Part shown: positions 1 through 7,533 of the stretch, piece after piece
How positions within the stretch are numbered: position 1 is the first letter of the stretch
How the letters are laid out: each line of letters begins with the position of its first letter
Origin: Hyphomicrobiales bacterium
GTDB taxonomy: Bacteria > Pseudomonadota > Alphaproteobacteria > Rhizobiales > S144-35
Direction: 5' to 3'
Assembly (NCBI GenBank): GCA_015494185.1
Contig: WGBT01000354.1
Location: 1-8,656 of the forward strand
DNA length: 8,656 bases
The notes under the pieces: model-generated
What the model was told of the DNA's origin: nothing
The model's input: the letters and a program-made list of their open reading frames with translations, nothing else
Databases searched by the model: none
Position numbers and translations under genes: made by a program

Positions 1-112
1 ACCGTCTTTTATGATCAACAAGGGGAATGACGGCTCTGGTGGGAATATCTCAGAATCGACACAAAACAATGCAGGCTCCCCGAAAGTCTGTTGCCGGCTG
101 CATCTTGTATAA
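1..112. other. Left edge, nothing identified
   Basis: I see no gene or recognisable site in the first 112 bases. A weak inverted pair ATGCAG/CTGCAT surrounds roughly 69-104. It may be the end of a feature lying outside the window. Confidence 0.4.
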
Positions 113-202
113 CACGAGAGCCCAATTCGACCACATAGCATCGGATTCTTGCTCTAGTTCCTTGTTTTGTCGAACAATTTATCCGAAAATTGGTTCCCAC
201 TC
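113..202 (+). repeat. Mosaic palindromic repeat, copy A (degraded)
   Basis: CTTGTTTTGTCG (161-172) followed by CAATTTATCCGAAAATTGG and TTCCCAC matches copy C on the same strand and copy B as reverse complement. The second arm of module 1 (expected TTTTCGG) is missing, replaced after position 202. Module 2 is represented by GAGC (118-121), CATCGGATT and GCTCTAG (151-157), with its left arm eroded. The segment lies beyond the 3' end of recG. Open frames here are by-products of the repeat. Confidence 0.7.
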
Positions 203-239
203 AAAGGACTTGCGCCCCAACGCTACCAGCGTCTTGCCT

Positions 240-305
240 CGCATGCCGTTTAATTGACGATAAATCTTCAAAAAAATACGAAAGGCATCAGCAGTCAACG
301 ATAAA
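240..305 (-). repeat. Interspersed repeat D, copy 3, abutting recG
   Basis: Read on the minus strand, this aligns with 7976-8042: TTTA, a TGACTGCTGA block against TAACCGCTGA, TTTCGTAT, a T-rich stretch with GAA, and finally CAATTAAACGGCATGCG against CAATTGAACGGTATACG. The alignment begins about 10 bp past the recG stop, so the element lies just beyond the 3' end of the gene. Confidence 0.6.
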
Positions 306-317
306 ACCTCCGGTTTT
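303..317 (-). terminator. Short hairpin at the recG stop
   Basis: AAAACC-TCC-GGTTTT is a perfect 6-bp stem with a 3-nt loop that overlaps the recG stop codon. Read in the recG direction it is followed by ATCG, not a T-run, although a T-run occurs about 25 nt later (271-277 as A residues on the plus strand). It may serve as a weak terminator. Confidence 0.3.
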
Positions 318-2439
318 AGCCGGCGCGTAACAGCTTGATGGCGTCATCGCGTTCGAATAAATAAAGCAGGGTTTTGAGGGCTTTGCCGCGGGGTGTGTTG
401 AGCGCAGGATCACGCGCCAAAATCAGTTTGGCGTCATCGCGGGCTGCGGCCAACAGCTCATTGTGTTCTGGCAGGCTGGCAATGCGAAACCCTGGATCCC
501 CGCTTTGCTTGGTGCCCAAAATCTCCCCGCCGCCGCGAAGCCGCAAATCTTCCTCGGCGATGCGAAAGCCATCTTCGGTTTCCCGCATGATCTCAAGCCG
601 GGCGCGGGCGGTTTCCGACAAGGGGCCCTGATACAGCAGAATACAGCTCGAAGCCTTGGCGCCCCGTCCCACCCGGCCGCGCAATTGATGCAATTGTGCC
701 AGCCCAAAACGTTCGGCATGTTCGATCACCATGATCGTGGCATTGGGCACATCGACACCGACTTCAATGACCGTGGTGGAAACCAGAATATCAAGTTCGC
801 CCGCCTTGAAGGCGGCCATCACCCGATCCTTGTCACGGCCTGACATGCGCCCATGGACCAACCCGGCCCGGTCGCCGAAATGCTGTTGCAGATGAGCGTG
901 ACGGGCTTCCGCAGCAGCCAGTTCGAGCTTGTCGGAATCTTCCACCAGCGGGCAGACCCAGTAGATTTGATCGCCTGCAGCAATCGCCCGTTTCATGCCG
1001 GCTATCACTTCATCGATCCGGTCATTGCTGACGATCGTGGTTTTCACCGGCTTGCGGCCGGCGGGTTTGCCGGTCAATTTCGAGACTTCCATATCTCCAT
1101 AATGGGTCAACAACAGCGTGCGCGGAATAGGTGTGGCCGTCATCACCAAAAGATCCGCTCCCGCCGTCCCGTTGGTGGCGCCTTTGGCTTGTAAGGCCAG
1201 CCGTTGATGCACCCCGAAACGATGCTGTTCGTCGATCACGGCCAGCCCCAGATCCTTGAAGGTGACATCGTCTTGAAACAGGGCATGGGTGCCAACGATA
1301 ATGTCGATTTCTCCTGCCGCCAGCGGTTTCAAGACGGCTTCGCGGCGGCGGCCCTTTTCCCGCCCGGTCAACAAGGCCAGCCGCAGCCCCAATTGAGCGC
1401 AAATCTTTTCAAAACCGGCAAAATGCTGCCGGGCCAGCACTTCGGTGGGGGCCATGATGGCGGCCTGGGCGCCGCATTCGATGGCATTGGCCATGGCCAT
1501 GAGAGCGACCACGGTTTTACCGGCACCGACATCGCCTTGCAGCAGCCGCAACATCCGGTCTTTGCTGGCCATGTCGGCGTTGATGTCTTGCAGCACCCGT
1601 TCTTGGGCCTCGGTCAGGGTGAACGGCAAGGCGGCCCGGATTTTCTGGTGCAATTGCCCTGCTGGCTTGAAAGAACGGCCGGCTGCCTTGCGCATGGTCT
1701 TGCGCACCAGGCCAAGGGCGAGCTGATTGGCCAGCAGCTCATCGAAGGCCAGCCGCCTGCGGGCGGGGGCTGAGGGCAGCAGTTCGGCAACCGATTGCGG
1801 GGCGTGAACCTGCCGCAAAGCTTCCGCAAAGCTGGGCCATTGCTTTTGGGCGAGCCAGACCGGGTCCTGCCATTCGTCCAGATCCGGGATGTGAGCCACC
1901 GCCGCAGCCATGGTGCGCCGTAAGACCTTGGCGCTAAGCCCCGCGGTCAGCCCATAAACCGGTTCTAACAGGGGCAGTTCGTCTTCGTTTTCCGGGGCTA
2001 CGATGTGATCGGGATGGGGCATTTGCTTGCGCGCCCCATATTGTTCGATCTTCCCGCTCAAAAGCCGGCGGGCGCCAATGGGCAAGACCTGTTCGAGATA
2101 GCGTTGTTCGCCGCGGAAAAAGACCAACTCGATCACCCCGGTGTCATCCTCGCAGTAAACCCGATAGGGGCTGCGGGCATTGCGGGCATGGGGCGGCTGG
2201 TGATGGGTGACCCGGACATCCAAAGTCGCCAGTTCCCCCGGCCGGGCCGCCCAGATTTTTGGCCGCGCTCTGCGGTCATTGAGCCCCGTTGGGAAATGCC
2301 ATAAAAGATCGATAATCCGGGCCGGTTGATCTGCAGGGGTTGTGGTCAGCAGTTTTTTGAAGCGAAGGGCCAGTTTCGGGCCCACACCGTCAAGTGATTG
2401 CAGCGCGGCAAAAAGCGGGTTAAGTCTATCTGGACGCAT
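316..2439 (-). CDS. recG: ATP-dependent DNA helicase/translocase RecG
   Basis: RecG is a cytoplasmic double-strand DNA translocase that reverses and remodels stalled replication forks and branch-migrates Holliday junctions during recombinational repair. The 707-residue product is normal length for the family. From the N-terminus it shows the helix-hairpin-like segment LDGVGPKLA, an OB-fold wedge domain at roughly residues 70-145 that contacts the branch point, Walker A GDVGAGKT (302-309), Walker B DEQH (403-406), the ATPIPRT motif III segment, the motif VI region QLHQLRGRVGRG (582-593), and the C-terminal RecG/Mfd translocation segment DLRLRGGGEILGTKQSG. An ATG two codons upstream (2443-2445) is possible; I prefer 2439 because MRP...NPLFA is how alphaproteobacterial RecG proteins usually begin, and an AGG lies 9 nt before it, against only 3 nt for the upstream ATG. 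The gene is transcribed divergently from sdhE-mfd. No frameshift or missing motif is visible. Confidence 0.98.
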   Translation of the reverse strand: MRPDRLNPLFAALQSLDGVGPKLALRFKKLLTTTPADQPARIIDLLWHFPTGLNDRRARPKIWAARPGELATLDVRVTHHQPPHARNARSPYRVYCEDDTGVIELVFFRGEQRYLEQVLPIGARRLLSGKIEQYGARKQMPHPDHIVAPENEDELPLLEPVYGLTAGLSAKVLRRTMAAAVAHIPDLDEWQDPVWLAQKQWPSFAEALRQVHAPQSVAELLPSAPARRRLAFDELLANQLALGLVRKTMRKAAGRSFKPAGQLHQKIRAALPFTLTEAQERVLQDINADMASKDRMLRLLQGDVGAGKTVVALMAMANAIECGAQAAIMAPTEVLARQHFAGFEKICAQLGLRLALLTGREKGRRREAVLKPLAAGEIDIIVGTHALFQDDVTFKDLGLAVIDEQHRFGVHQRLALQAKGATNGTAGADLLVMTATPIPRTLLLTHYGDMEVSKLTGKPAGRKPVKTTIVSNDRIDEVIAGMKRAIAAGDQIYWVCPLVEDSDKLELAAAEARHAHLQQHFGDRAGLVHGRMSGRDKDRVMAAFKAGELDILVSTTVIEVGVDVPNATIMVIEHAERFGLAQLHQLRGRVGRGAKASSCILLYQGPLSETARARLEIMRETEDGFRIAEEDLRLRGGGEILGTKQSGDPGFRIASLPEHNELLAAARDDAKLILARDPALNTPRGKALKTLLYLFERDDAIKLLRAG

Positions 2440-2551
2440 GGTCATCTACCTGCAAATGTTCACACCACGTCAATGCTGATCCCGCCGCAGCAGCTGTTGG
2501 GGGGCTGCATGAAGGCAGCTTGCGCAAGCCCGCGGGGAAGACGCCCCATGA

Positions 2552-2583
2552 AAGTGACCTGTGAATGGGGGATAACGTCACTT
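2552..2583. promoter_or_regulatory. Inverted repeat upstream of recG
   Basis: AAGTGAC and GTCACTT are exact reverse complements separated by 18 nt. Spacing of arm centres is about 25 bp, more than two helical turns, so it may be an operator or, if transcribed in the recG leader, a hairpin. No known regulator motif is recognised. Confidence 0.3.
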
Positions 2584-2770
2584 CCAGCTGCGGCATCAGC
2601 AAAATATTGGCTCGGGAACGCAAAACAGAATCACCTTTGAACATTTTGACAACAAAAATGGTCAGTCTTTGGCAAAACAGGAAAATTTACCAGCATCAGC
2701 CTGTCAAGAGCCGCACCGTGGTGGAGGATTTGCAACCCATTGAAGAAGCATGTTGGTCCCCGAAATCCAC

Positions 2771-2776
2771 AGGAGG
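2771..2776 (+). promoter_or_regulatory. Ribosome binding site of sdhE
   Basis: AGGAGG lies 5 nt upstream of GTG 2782. It decides the start of sdhE in favour of this GTG over the upstream in-frame TTG at 2740, which has no comparable site. Confidence 0.8.
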
Positions 2777-2781
2777 GGCGT

Positions 2782-3060
2782 GTGAGGGATGATTGTGGTG
2801 AGGCTTGGGGAGCGCGGTGCCGGCGCCTGATTTACCGGGCCAGCCATCGCGGCACCCGGGAAATGGATTTTCTGCTTGGCCGTTTTGTCATGGCCCATTT
2901 GCCCCGTTGGGATGAGCCAACCTTGAGGCGCTGGGAGGCGCTGATCGGCGAGGCGGATCCGGATCTTGGCCGTTGGATCTTTGCGGCGCCAGAAAGCGCG
3001 CCTGAAGCTTATCACACCTTGATCTTTGAACTTCGCCGTTTTCACGGTTTGCAGAATTGA
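2782..3060 (+). CDS. sdhE: FAD assembly factor SdhE (succinate dehydrogenase assembly factor 2 family)
   Basis: This 92-residue protein belongs to the SdhE/YgfY/SDHAF2 family (formerly DUF339), small cytoplasmic helical proteins that promote covalent attachment of FAD to the SdhA subunit of succinate dehydrogenase. The signature RGxxE is present as RGTRE within RRLIYRASHRGTREMDFLLGRF, followed by the usual acidic and aromatic segments and the C-terminal FELRRFHG. The reading frame extends upstream to a TTG at 2740, but the GTG at 2782 is preceded by a strong AGGAGG (2771-2776) with 5-nt spacing and gives the normal family length, so I take GTG as the start. The residues before RRLIYR (RDDCGEAWGAR) are poorly conserved in the family. 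The stop is 20 nt before the mfd start, suggesting co-transcription. Placement beside recG and mfd is common in alphaproteobacteria and does not imply a repair role. Confidence 0.94.
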   Translation: MRDDCGEAWGARCRRLIYRASHRGTREMDFLLGRFVMAHLPRWDEPTLRRWEALIGEADPDLGRWIFAAPESAPEAYHTLIFELRRFHGLQN

Positions 3061-3080
3061 ATTGGCTGTTGAGGTTCTCT

Positions 3081-6000
3081 ATGAACGACATCTCCACCAA
3101 ACCACCCGCAGAGCTGACGTCAACAACAGCGAACGCTCACACCCTGGTCACCGGGGCGCCAGAGGGCTATGACGCCTTGCTGCTTGGCGGGCTGGCGCGT
3201 GATTATGCGGCGATGAACCCGGCCCAGCCGATCCTTTATATCGCTCGTGATGACCGCCGGCTGGCGGCGATGAACCGGGCCTTGAAATTCTTTGCCCCTG
3301 AGGTCAAGCGGATTGCGTTCCCGGCTTGGGACTGTGTGCCTTATGACCGGGTGTCGCCCAATCCGGACATTCTTGCCCAGCGTGTGACCGCCTTGGCCCG
3401 CATGATCGGCCTGGCGAAGAAAAAAGATCCGCTGGTGGTTTTGACCACCATCAACGCGGTTTTGCAACGGCTGCCCCCGCCTGATTACATCCGCGGCTCT
3501 GTGCTGCGCCTCAAGGCGGGGGGGCTTTATGCAATGGACGATATCGTTCGCTATTTGACGGCCCAGGGTTTTGCCCGCGCCTCTACGGTGATGGAACGGG
3601 GGGACTTTGCCGTACGGGGGGGGATTATCGACTTTTTCCCGCCAGCTCAGGCCCGCCCGGTGCGGCTGGACTTTTTCGGGGATGAGCTCGAGAGCATCCG
3701 CAGCTTTGATCCGGCAACCCAACGCACGGTTGGCCAATTGAGCAAATTGATGTTGTTGCCTGCAGGCGAAGTCCCCCATGGCCCGGAAACGACGGCCCGG
3801 TTTCGGCGCAAATATGTGGAATTGTTTGGGGCCGTGACCGGCTCGGATCCCCTTTATGAAGCCATCAGTGCCGGGCGGATTTATCAGGGGATGGAGCACT
3901 GGTTGCCGCTGTTTCATGAACGGCTGGTGACCTTGTTCGACTATCTGCCCCATGCCGTGGTCAGTTTTGATACGCTGGCCGAAGAGGCCCGCGCGCGCCG
4001 CTTTGAACAGATCAAAGATCACTATGAAGCGCGTTTGAGTGCTGGCGAGAGTGCGGCTTTCGGCGCACCGCCCTATCATCCGGTGCCGCCTGAACAGCTG
4101 TTTCTCACCGCTCAAGAATGGGAGCAACACTTGCAGGACCGCCGTCTGTTCAGCTTCACCCCTTATAACGCGCCAGATCACGGCTCTGACAATCCGTCTA
4201 AGAATACCTCTGCAACGGCTGGCAGCATCAACACGTTTCACGCCGGCGGCCGCGGGGGGCGGAATTTTTCCTCTGAACGGAACCAGGAAGGGGGCAATGT
4301 CTTTGCTGCCGTGGCCGAACATATCCGCCAGCGTCAGGCCGCGGGCAAACGGGTCTTGGTGGCTTGTTGGAGCAAGGGGGCGCGGGAACGGATCGGCCAT
4401 CTTTTGGCCGAGCAAAACGCCCCCCAGGCGCAAAATGTCAATGACTGGCCGGCCTTTGAAGCGTTGCCCAAACAGATCACCGGCATGGCGGTGCTGGGCC
4501 TTGAAAGCGGTTTTGAAACCGATCAACTGACGGTGATTGGCGAGCAGGATATTCTTGGCGACCGGTTGGTGCGGCCCAAACGCAAATCCCGCCGCGATGC
4601 CGATGTTTTCACCGATGCCGCAGCGCTTTCGGTTGGGGATCTCGTGGTTCACGCGGATCACGGCATTGGCCGGTTTGAAGGGCTGCGCACCATCGAAGCC
4701 CTTGGCGCCCCTCATGATTGCCTGTTGCTGGTTTACCATGGCGGCGACAAGCTGTTTTTGCCGGTGGAAAATATCGAGCTTTTGAGCCGTTATGGCGGGG
4801 ATCCCGAAGGGGTGCGGCTCGACAAGCTGGGCAGTGCTGCTTGGCAGGCCCGTAAGGCGCGGCTCAAGGAACGTATCCGCGAGATTGCCCATGACTTGAT
4901 CAAAACCGCCGCGCTGCGGCAGCTTCGCGAAGCGCCAAGATTTGACGTCAAAGCCTGTGACTATGAGGCGTTTGCCGCCGGTTTTCCCTTTGAAGAAACC
5001 GAGGATCAGTTGCGCAGCATCGAGGAGGTGATGGACGATCTCGCCAGCGGGCGGCCGATGGACCGGCTGGTTTGCGGTGATGTCGGCTTTGGCAAGACCG
5101 AAGTGGCCCTGCGCGCTGCGTTCACGGCGGTCATGAACGGCCGCCAGGTTGCCGTCGTGGTGCCCACCACCTTGCTTGCGCGCCAGCATTTCAAAACCTT
5201 TGCCGAGCGTTTCAAGGGCTGGCCGGTGACGGTTCGGCAAGCTTCGAGACTGGTTCCGGCCAAGGACCTTGCCGCAACCAAACAGGGGCTGGCCGATGGC
5301 AGCGTCGATATCGTCGTGGGCACCCATGTTCTGCTTGGCAAGACCATCAAATTTGCCAATCTGGGCCTGCTCATCATCGATGAGGAGCAGCATTTTGGGG
5401 TTACCCACAAAGAACGGTTGAAACAGTTGCGCGAAGATGTCCACGTGCTGACCTTGACCGCAACACCGATCCCGCGGACCTTGCAACTGTCCTTGTCGGG
5501 GGTGCGCGATCTGTCGCTGATTTCAACGCCGCCCGTGGACCGGCTGGCGGTGCGCAGTTTCATTACCCCGTTCGATCCGGTGATCCTGCGCGAGGCGCTG
5601 TTGCGGGAACGGTTTCGCGGCGGACAAAGTTTTTATGTCTGCCCGCGGATTTCCGACATGCCGGAGATTGCCGAATTTCTCGCCGATCAGCTTCCCGAAC
5701 TGAAGGTTGCGCAAGCCCATGGGCAAATGCCCACGAGGCAGTTGGAAGATATCATGAACGCCTTTTACGACCGGCAATATGATGTGCTGCTCAGCACGAC
5801 CATCATCGAGTCGGGGCTTGATATTCCAACGGCCAATACGCTGGTGGTTCACCGGGCCGACAGATTTGGACTGGCCCAGCTTTATCAGCTGCGTGGCCGC
5901 GTTGGGCGTTCGAAAACCCGGGCCTATGCCTATTTCACGTTTCCCGCTGGCAAGACTTTGACACCGGCGGCGGAAAAACGCCTGAAAGTTTTACATTCGC

Positions 6001-6641
6001 TTGACACCCTTGGCGCCGGTTTTACCTTGGCATCCCATGATCTGGACATTCGCGGGGCGGGGAATCTGCTTGGCGAAGAACAGTCAGGCCATATCCGCGA
6101 AGTGGGCTTTGAGCTTTACCAGTCGATGTTGGAAGAGGCGGTGGCCAGTCTCAAAGACGGCGGCGGGGCCGAGATGGAAGATCAGTGGTCCCCGCAAATC
6201 AATATCGGCACCGCGGTGATGATCCCTGAAAGCTTTGTCGAGGATTTGCAGGTGCGTCTAGGGCTTTACCGCCGGCTCTCGACACTGGAGAGCGAACAAG
6301 ATATTCAGAGTTTTGCCGCCGAGCTTGTCGACCGGTTTGGCGATTTACCCCAAGAAGTTGAGCATTTGCTTGCCGTCATACGTATCAAACTGCTTTGCCG
6401 CAAGGCCGGGATTGAACAAATCGATACCGGTCCCAAGGGCGCCGTGGTGAAATTCCGCAATAATCATTTTGCCAATCCGGCGGGACTGGCGGAATTTGCC
6501 GCCGCTCAGGCCCAGCGCAGCAAGATAACCCCAGACCATAAGCTGGTGTTCAAGGGGGAGTGGAAGACCGCTGAAGACCGCCTTAAAGGAGCGCGCTATC
6601 TGGTTCGCCAACTGGCCGAGATCGCCGAGGCTGCCGGTTAA
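3081..6641 (+). CDS. mfd: Transcription-repair coupling factor Mfd
   Basis: Mfd is a DNA translocase that binds RNA polymerase stalled at lesions, pushes it off the template and recruits UvrA for nucleotide excision repair. The 1186-residue product is full length. Visible in order: the UvrB-like N-terminal module, including RGDFAVRGGIIDFF at 173-186; a polar low-complexity linker at about 375-410; the RNA-polymerase interaction domain beginning VGDLVVHADHGIGRF (518-532); Walker A GDVGFGKTE (666-674); Walker B DEEQ (767-770); TATPIPRTL; QLYQLRGRVGRS (933-944); the translocation motif DLDIRGAGNLLGEEQSG from 987; and the C-terminal autoinhibitory domain after about 1030. The ATG at 3081 has GAGG at 3071-3074, 6 nt away; an in-frame TTG at 3057 would overlap the sdhE stop and is less likely. 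It follows sdhE by 20 bp, probably on one transcript, and ends before the terminator at 6796-6824. Confidence 0.98.
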   Translation: MNDISTKPPAELTSTTANAHTLVTGAPEGYDALLLGGLARDYAAMNPAQPILYIARDDRRLAAMNRALKFFAPEVKRIAFPAWDCVPYDRVSPNPDILAQRVTALARMIGLAKKKDPLVVLTTINAVLQRLPPPDYIRGSVLRLKAGGLYAMDDIVRYLTAQGFARASTVMERGDFAVRGGIIDFFPPAQARPVRLDFFGDELESIRSFDPATQRTVGQLSKLMLLPAGEVPHGPETTARFRRKYVELFGAVTGSDPLYEAISAGRIYQGMEHWLPLFHERLVTLFDYLPHAVVSFDTLAEEARARRFEQIKDHYEARLSAGESAAFGAPPYHPVPPEQLFLTAQEWEQHLQDRRLFSFTPYNAPDHGSDNPSKNTSATAGSINTFHAGGRGGRNFSSERNQEGGNVFAAVAEHIRQRQAAGKRVLVACWSKGARERIGHLLAEQNAPQAQNVNDWPAFEALPKQITGMAVLGLESGFETDQLTVIGEQDILGDRLVRPKRKSRRDADVFTDAAALSVGDLVVHADHGIGRFEGLRTIEALGAPHDCLLLVYHGGDKLFLPVENIELLSRYGGDPEGVRLDKLGSAAWQARKARLKERIREIAHDLIKTAALRQLREAPRFDVKACDYEAFAAGFPFEETEDQLRSIEEVMDDLASGRPMDRLVCGDVGFGKTEVALRAAFTAVMNGRQVAVVVPTTLLARQHFKTFAERFKGWPVTVRQASRLVPAKDLAATKQGLADGSVDIVVGTHVLLGKTIKFANLGLLIIDEEQHFGVTHKERLKQLREDVHVLTLTATPIPRTLQLSLSGVRDLSLISTPPVDRLAVRSFITPFDPVILREALLRERFRGGQSFYVCPRISDMPEIAEFLADQLPELKVAQAHGQMPTRQLEDIMNAFYDRQYDVLLSTTIIESGLDIPTANTLVVHRADRFGLAQLYQLRGRVGRSKTRAYAYFTFPAGKTLTPAAEKRLKVLHSLDTLGAGFTLASHDLDIRGAGNLLGEEQSGHIREVGFELYQSMLEEAVASLKDGGGAEMEDQWSPQINIGTAVMIPESFVEDLQVRLGLYRRLSTLESEQDIQSFAAELVDRFGDLPQEVEHLLAVIRIKLLCRKAGIEQIDTGPKGAVVKFRNNHFANPAGLAEFAAAQAQRSKITPDHKLVFKGEWKTAEDRLKGARYLVRQLAEIAEAAG

Positions 6642-6795
6642 GCCGGTTGGTGTTCATTAGAATGTTGGACAGCTGAGCAAGTAAATCTTGTGCCAAAAGC
6701 TCGAAATTGGCTTTCGAATAGTGGCAGAGATATAATGTTTGAGAAAGAGGCGAGAACCATCGTCATTTTTTTGCAACAATCTCCTAAAGAATAGC

Positions 6796-6824
6796 TCATC
6801 TCAATTGGAATGAGATGATTTTTT
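6796..6824 (+). terminator. Rho-independent terminator downstream of mfd
   Basis: A perfect 8-bp stem TCATCTCA/TGAGATGA with a 7-nt loop is directly followed by six T residues. It lies about 155 nt past the mfd stop and would end the sdhE-mfd transcript. The stem is AU-rich for a strong terminator, so efficiency is uncertain. Confidence 0.7.
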
Positions 6825-6905
6825 GGGACATTTCCGGTAAGCTTAAAAAAGAATTTGGGAGGCTTCGCCTTTGGAGGCAGGGGAAAATTGAAAACGGCGC
6901 TTTCT

Positions 6906-6949
6906 GGGGGGCAAGGGGCCAATTATACCAAGGGGGCTATCCAAGGGGG
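6906..6949 (+). other. G-run cluster with direct repeat (possible G-quadruplex)
   Basis: Four runs of 6, 4, 5 and 5 guanines occur within 44 bases (6906-6911, 6915-6918, 6932-6936, 6945-6949), separated by 3, 13 and 8 nt. The last two runs belong to a perfect 10-bp direct repeat CCAAGGGGGC (6928-6937 and 6941-6950). An imperfect inverted repeat (CCAATTATACCA near 6919-6930, TGGTAATGATTGG near 6952-6964) encloses the last two runs. Quadruplex folding is possible but two loops are long. Confidence 0.4.
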
Positions 6950-6984
6950 CGTGGTAATGATTGGGCCTGCGGGTGCTGTTTATT

Positions 6985-7039
6985 CACATTCTTGATATTA
7001 TTTTTAATGTGCTCTTGTTGAGCCCTGCGCAAGGAGCAC
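6985..7039 (+). promoter_or_regulatory. Overlapping inverted repeats in the usg leader
   Basis: CACATT (6985-6990) can pair with AATGTG (7006-7011). GTGCTCTTG (7009-7017) can pair with CAAGGAGCAC (7030-7039), 9 bp with one bulged G. The two pairings share GTG at 7009-7011 and so exclude each other, an arrangement seen in attenuators, but no leader peptide or T-tract accompanies it. The second hairpin ends 13 nt before the GAGGAG ribosome binding site of usg. Function is inferred only from base pairing. Confidence 0.3.
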
Positions 7040-7063
7040 TGGATGCGAATATGAGGAGTTGTG

Positions 7064-7333
7064 ATGGCCGACCAAGATTTTGAAATGCAGATGAAGGGGT
7101 TTAGCCTAACCACGGCAGAAATTCTGTATTACATGCCAGATCACCCGCGGTTGCTACAATCTTACCTCTGGCAGGAATATGACCTTGCCCCGCGCTTTCC
7201 GCGTTTGCAAGAATTTCTGAAATTCTGGACTGAACACCTTGATGGCACTTTAAGCCATGTCCGAGTTGCTAATCAAGTCTTGTTGAAGCCGCGCGAATTC
7301 CGGCTGGTGAAGGGGGAATTCATGCTTTCTTGA
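7064..7333 (+). CDS. usg: Usg family protein, copy 1
   Basis: The 89-residue soluble protein matches the Usg-like family by its hallmark TTAEILYYMPDHP, followed by LLQSYLWQEYDLAPRFPRL and a C-terminal HVRVANQVLLKPREFR. The name comes from the gene preceding trpF in the Caulobacter trpFBA operon; the biochemical role is not known to me. Family length is close to 90 residues, so it is intact. No signal peptide, membrane segment or metal motif is evident. GAGGAG (7053-7058) lies 5 nt before ATG 7064; a GTG at 7061 is also in frame, but the second copy has GCG at the matching position, so ATG is favoured. No trp gene is adjacent, unlike the Caulobacter arrangement. Its base composition is more AT-rich than mfd and recG. 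A diverged duplicate lies convergently at 8159-8428. Confidence 0.92.
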   Translation: MADQDFEMQMKGFSLTTAEILYYMPDHPRLLQSYLWQEYDLAPRFPRLQEFLKFWTEHLDGTLSHVRVANQVLLKPREFRLVKGEFMLS

Positions 7334-7430
7334 GCTGTAACAATCTGCACTGGCCAGCCAAATAGTGGCAGGTCTTCCGTAACTTTTGGCCTGTCCCTGT
7401 CCATGCTTTTCCATGGTGAGCGTTTCTGCG

Positions 7431-7504
7431 TTTTCATAAAGTTTGTCAAGAATGCAACCTGCTTTGCAGGTGCCTTTGATCGTCCTTGATAAACTTTATG
7501 AAAA
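7431..7504. repeat. 74-bp inverted repeat with inner hairpin
   Basis: The 20-bp arms at 7431-7450 and 7485-7504 match at 19 of 20 positions when one is reverse-complemented (T/A-rich, TTTTCATAAAG at the outer end). The 34-nt interior holds a separate perfect hairpin ACCTGC-TTT-GCAGGT (7457-7471). It starts 97 bp after the usg copy 1 stop. It could be a small non-autonomous mobile element, a structured RNA, or a processing/termination hairpin for usg; there is no clean T-tract at the end and no obvious target duplication in the immediate flanks. Confidence 0.75.
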
Positions 7505-7533
7505 GCCAAGTTTTTATGAATTACACGGCGGTC

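Larger units (their letters stand above)
2440..2781. other. Divergent recG / sdhE spacer
   Basis: This 342-bp spacer must hold the promoters of both recG and sdhE-mfd. I see no clean -35/-10 pair; TTGACA at 2646-2651 is a possible -35 for sdhE, but no good -10 follows at 16-18 nt. The spacer contains a perfect 12-bp palindrome GCTTGCGCAAGC (2518-2529) and an inverted repeat AAGTGAC (2552-2558) / GTCACTT (2577-2583) with an 18-nt gap, either of which could be a protein binding site or leader hairpin of recG. A 72-codon open frame on the minus strand (2426-2644) overlaps the recG start without a ribosome binding site and is not supported. Confidence 0.5.
6642..7063. other. mfd-usg intergenic region, no gene
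   Basis: No convincing gene is present in these 422 bp. The region contains a small hairpin (TCGAAA/TTTCGA, 6701-6717), the mfd terminator at 6796-6824, a G-run cluster at 6906-6949, and overlapping inverted repeats at 6985-7039 just before the first usg gene. An open frame of 68 codons (6815-7021) starts inside the terminator stem, lacks a ribosome binding site and has a compositionally odd Cys/Leu/Phe-rich end; I do not regard it as a gene. Confidence 0.7.

Noticed and set aside
27..257. 76-codon open frame at the left edge
   Set aside because: It spans palindromic repeat copy A and adjoining sequence, and has no ribosome binding site of note.
2458..2473. Possible alphaproteobacterial LexA box (GTTC-N7-GTTC) upstream of recG
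   Set aside because: The sequence is GTTC followed after 7 nt by GTCA, two mismatches in the second half-site, so SOS control is not supported.
2426..2644. 72-codon open frame upstream of and overlapping recG on the same strand
   Set aside because: It has no ribosome binding site, no similarity I recognise, and it overlaps the recG start in another frame.
3120..5486. A 788-codon open frame antisense to mfd
   Set aside because: It lies wholly within mfd, which has every family motif. Long antisense frames are usual in GC-rich genes, and the translation is Gln/His/Arg-rich with no recognisable domain.
6815..7021. 68-codon open frame between mfd and usg with a hydrophobic Cys-rich end
   Set aside because: The ATG lies in the terminator stem, there is no ribosome binding site, and most of the frame crosses the G-run repeat.
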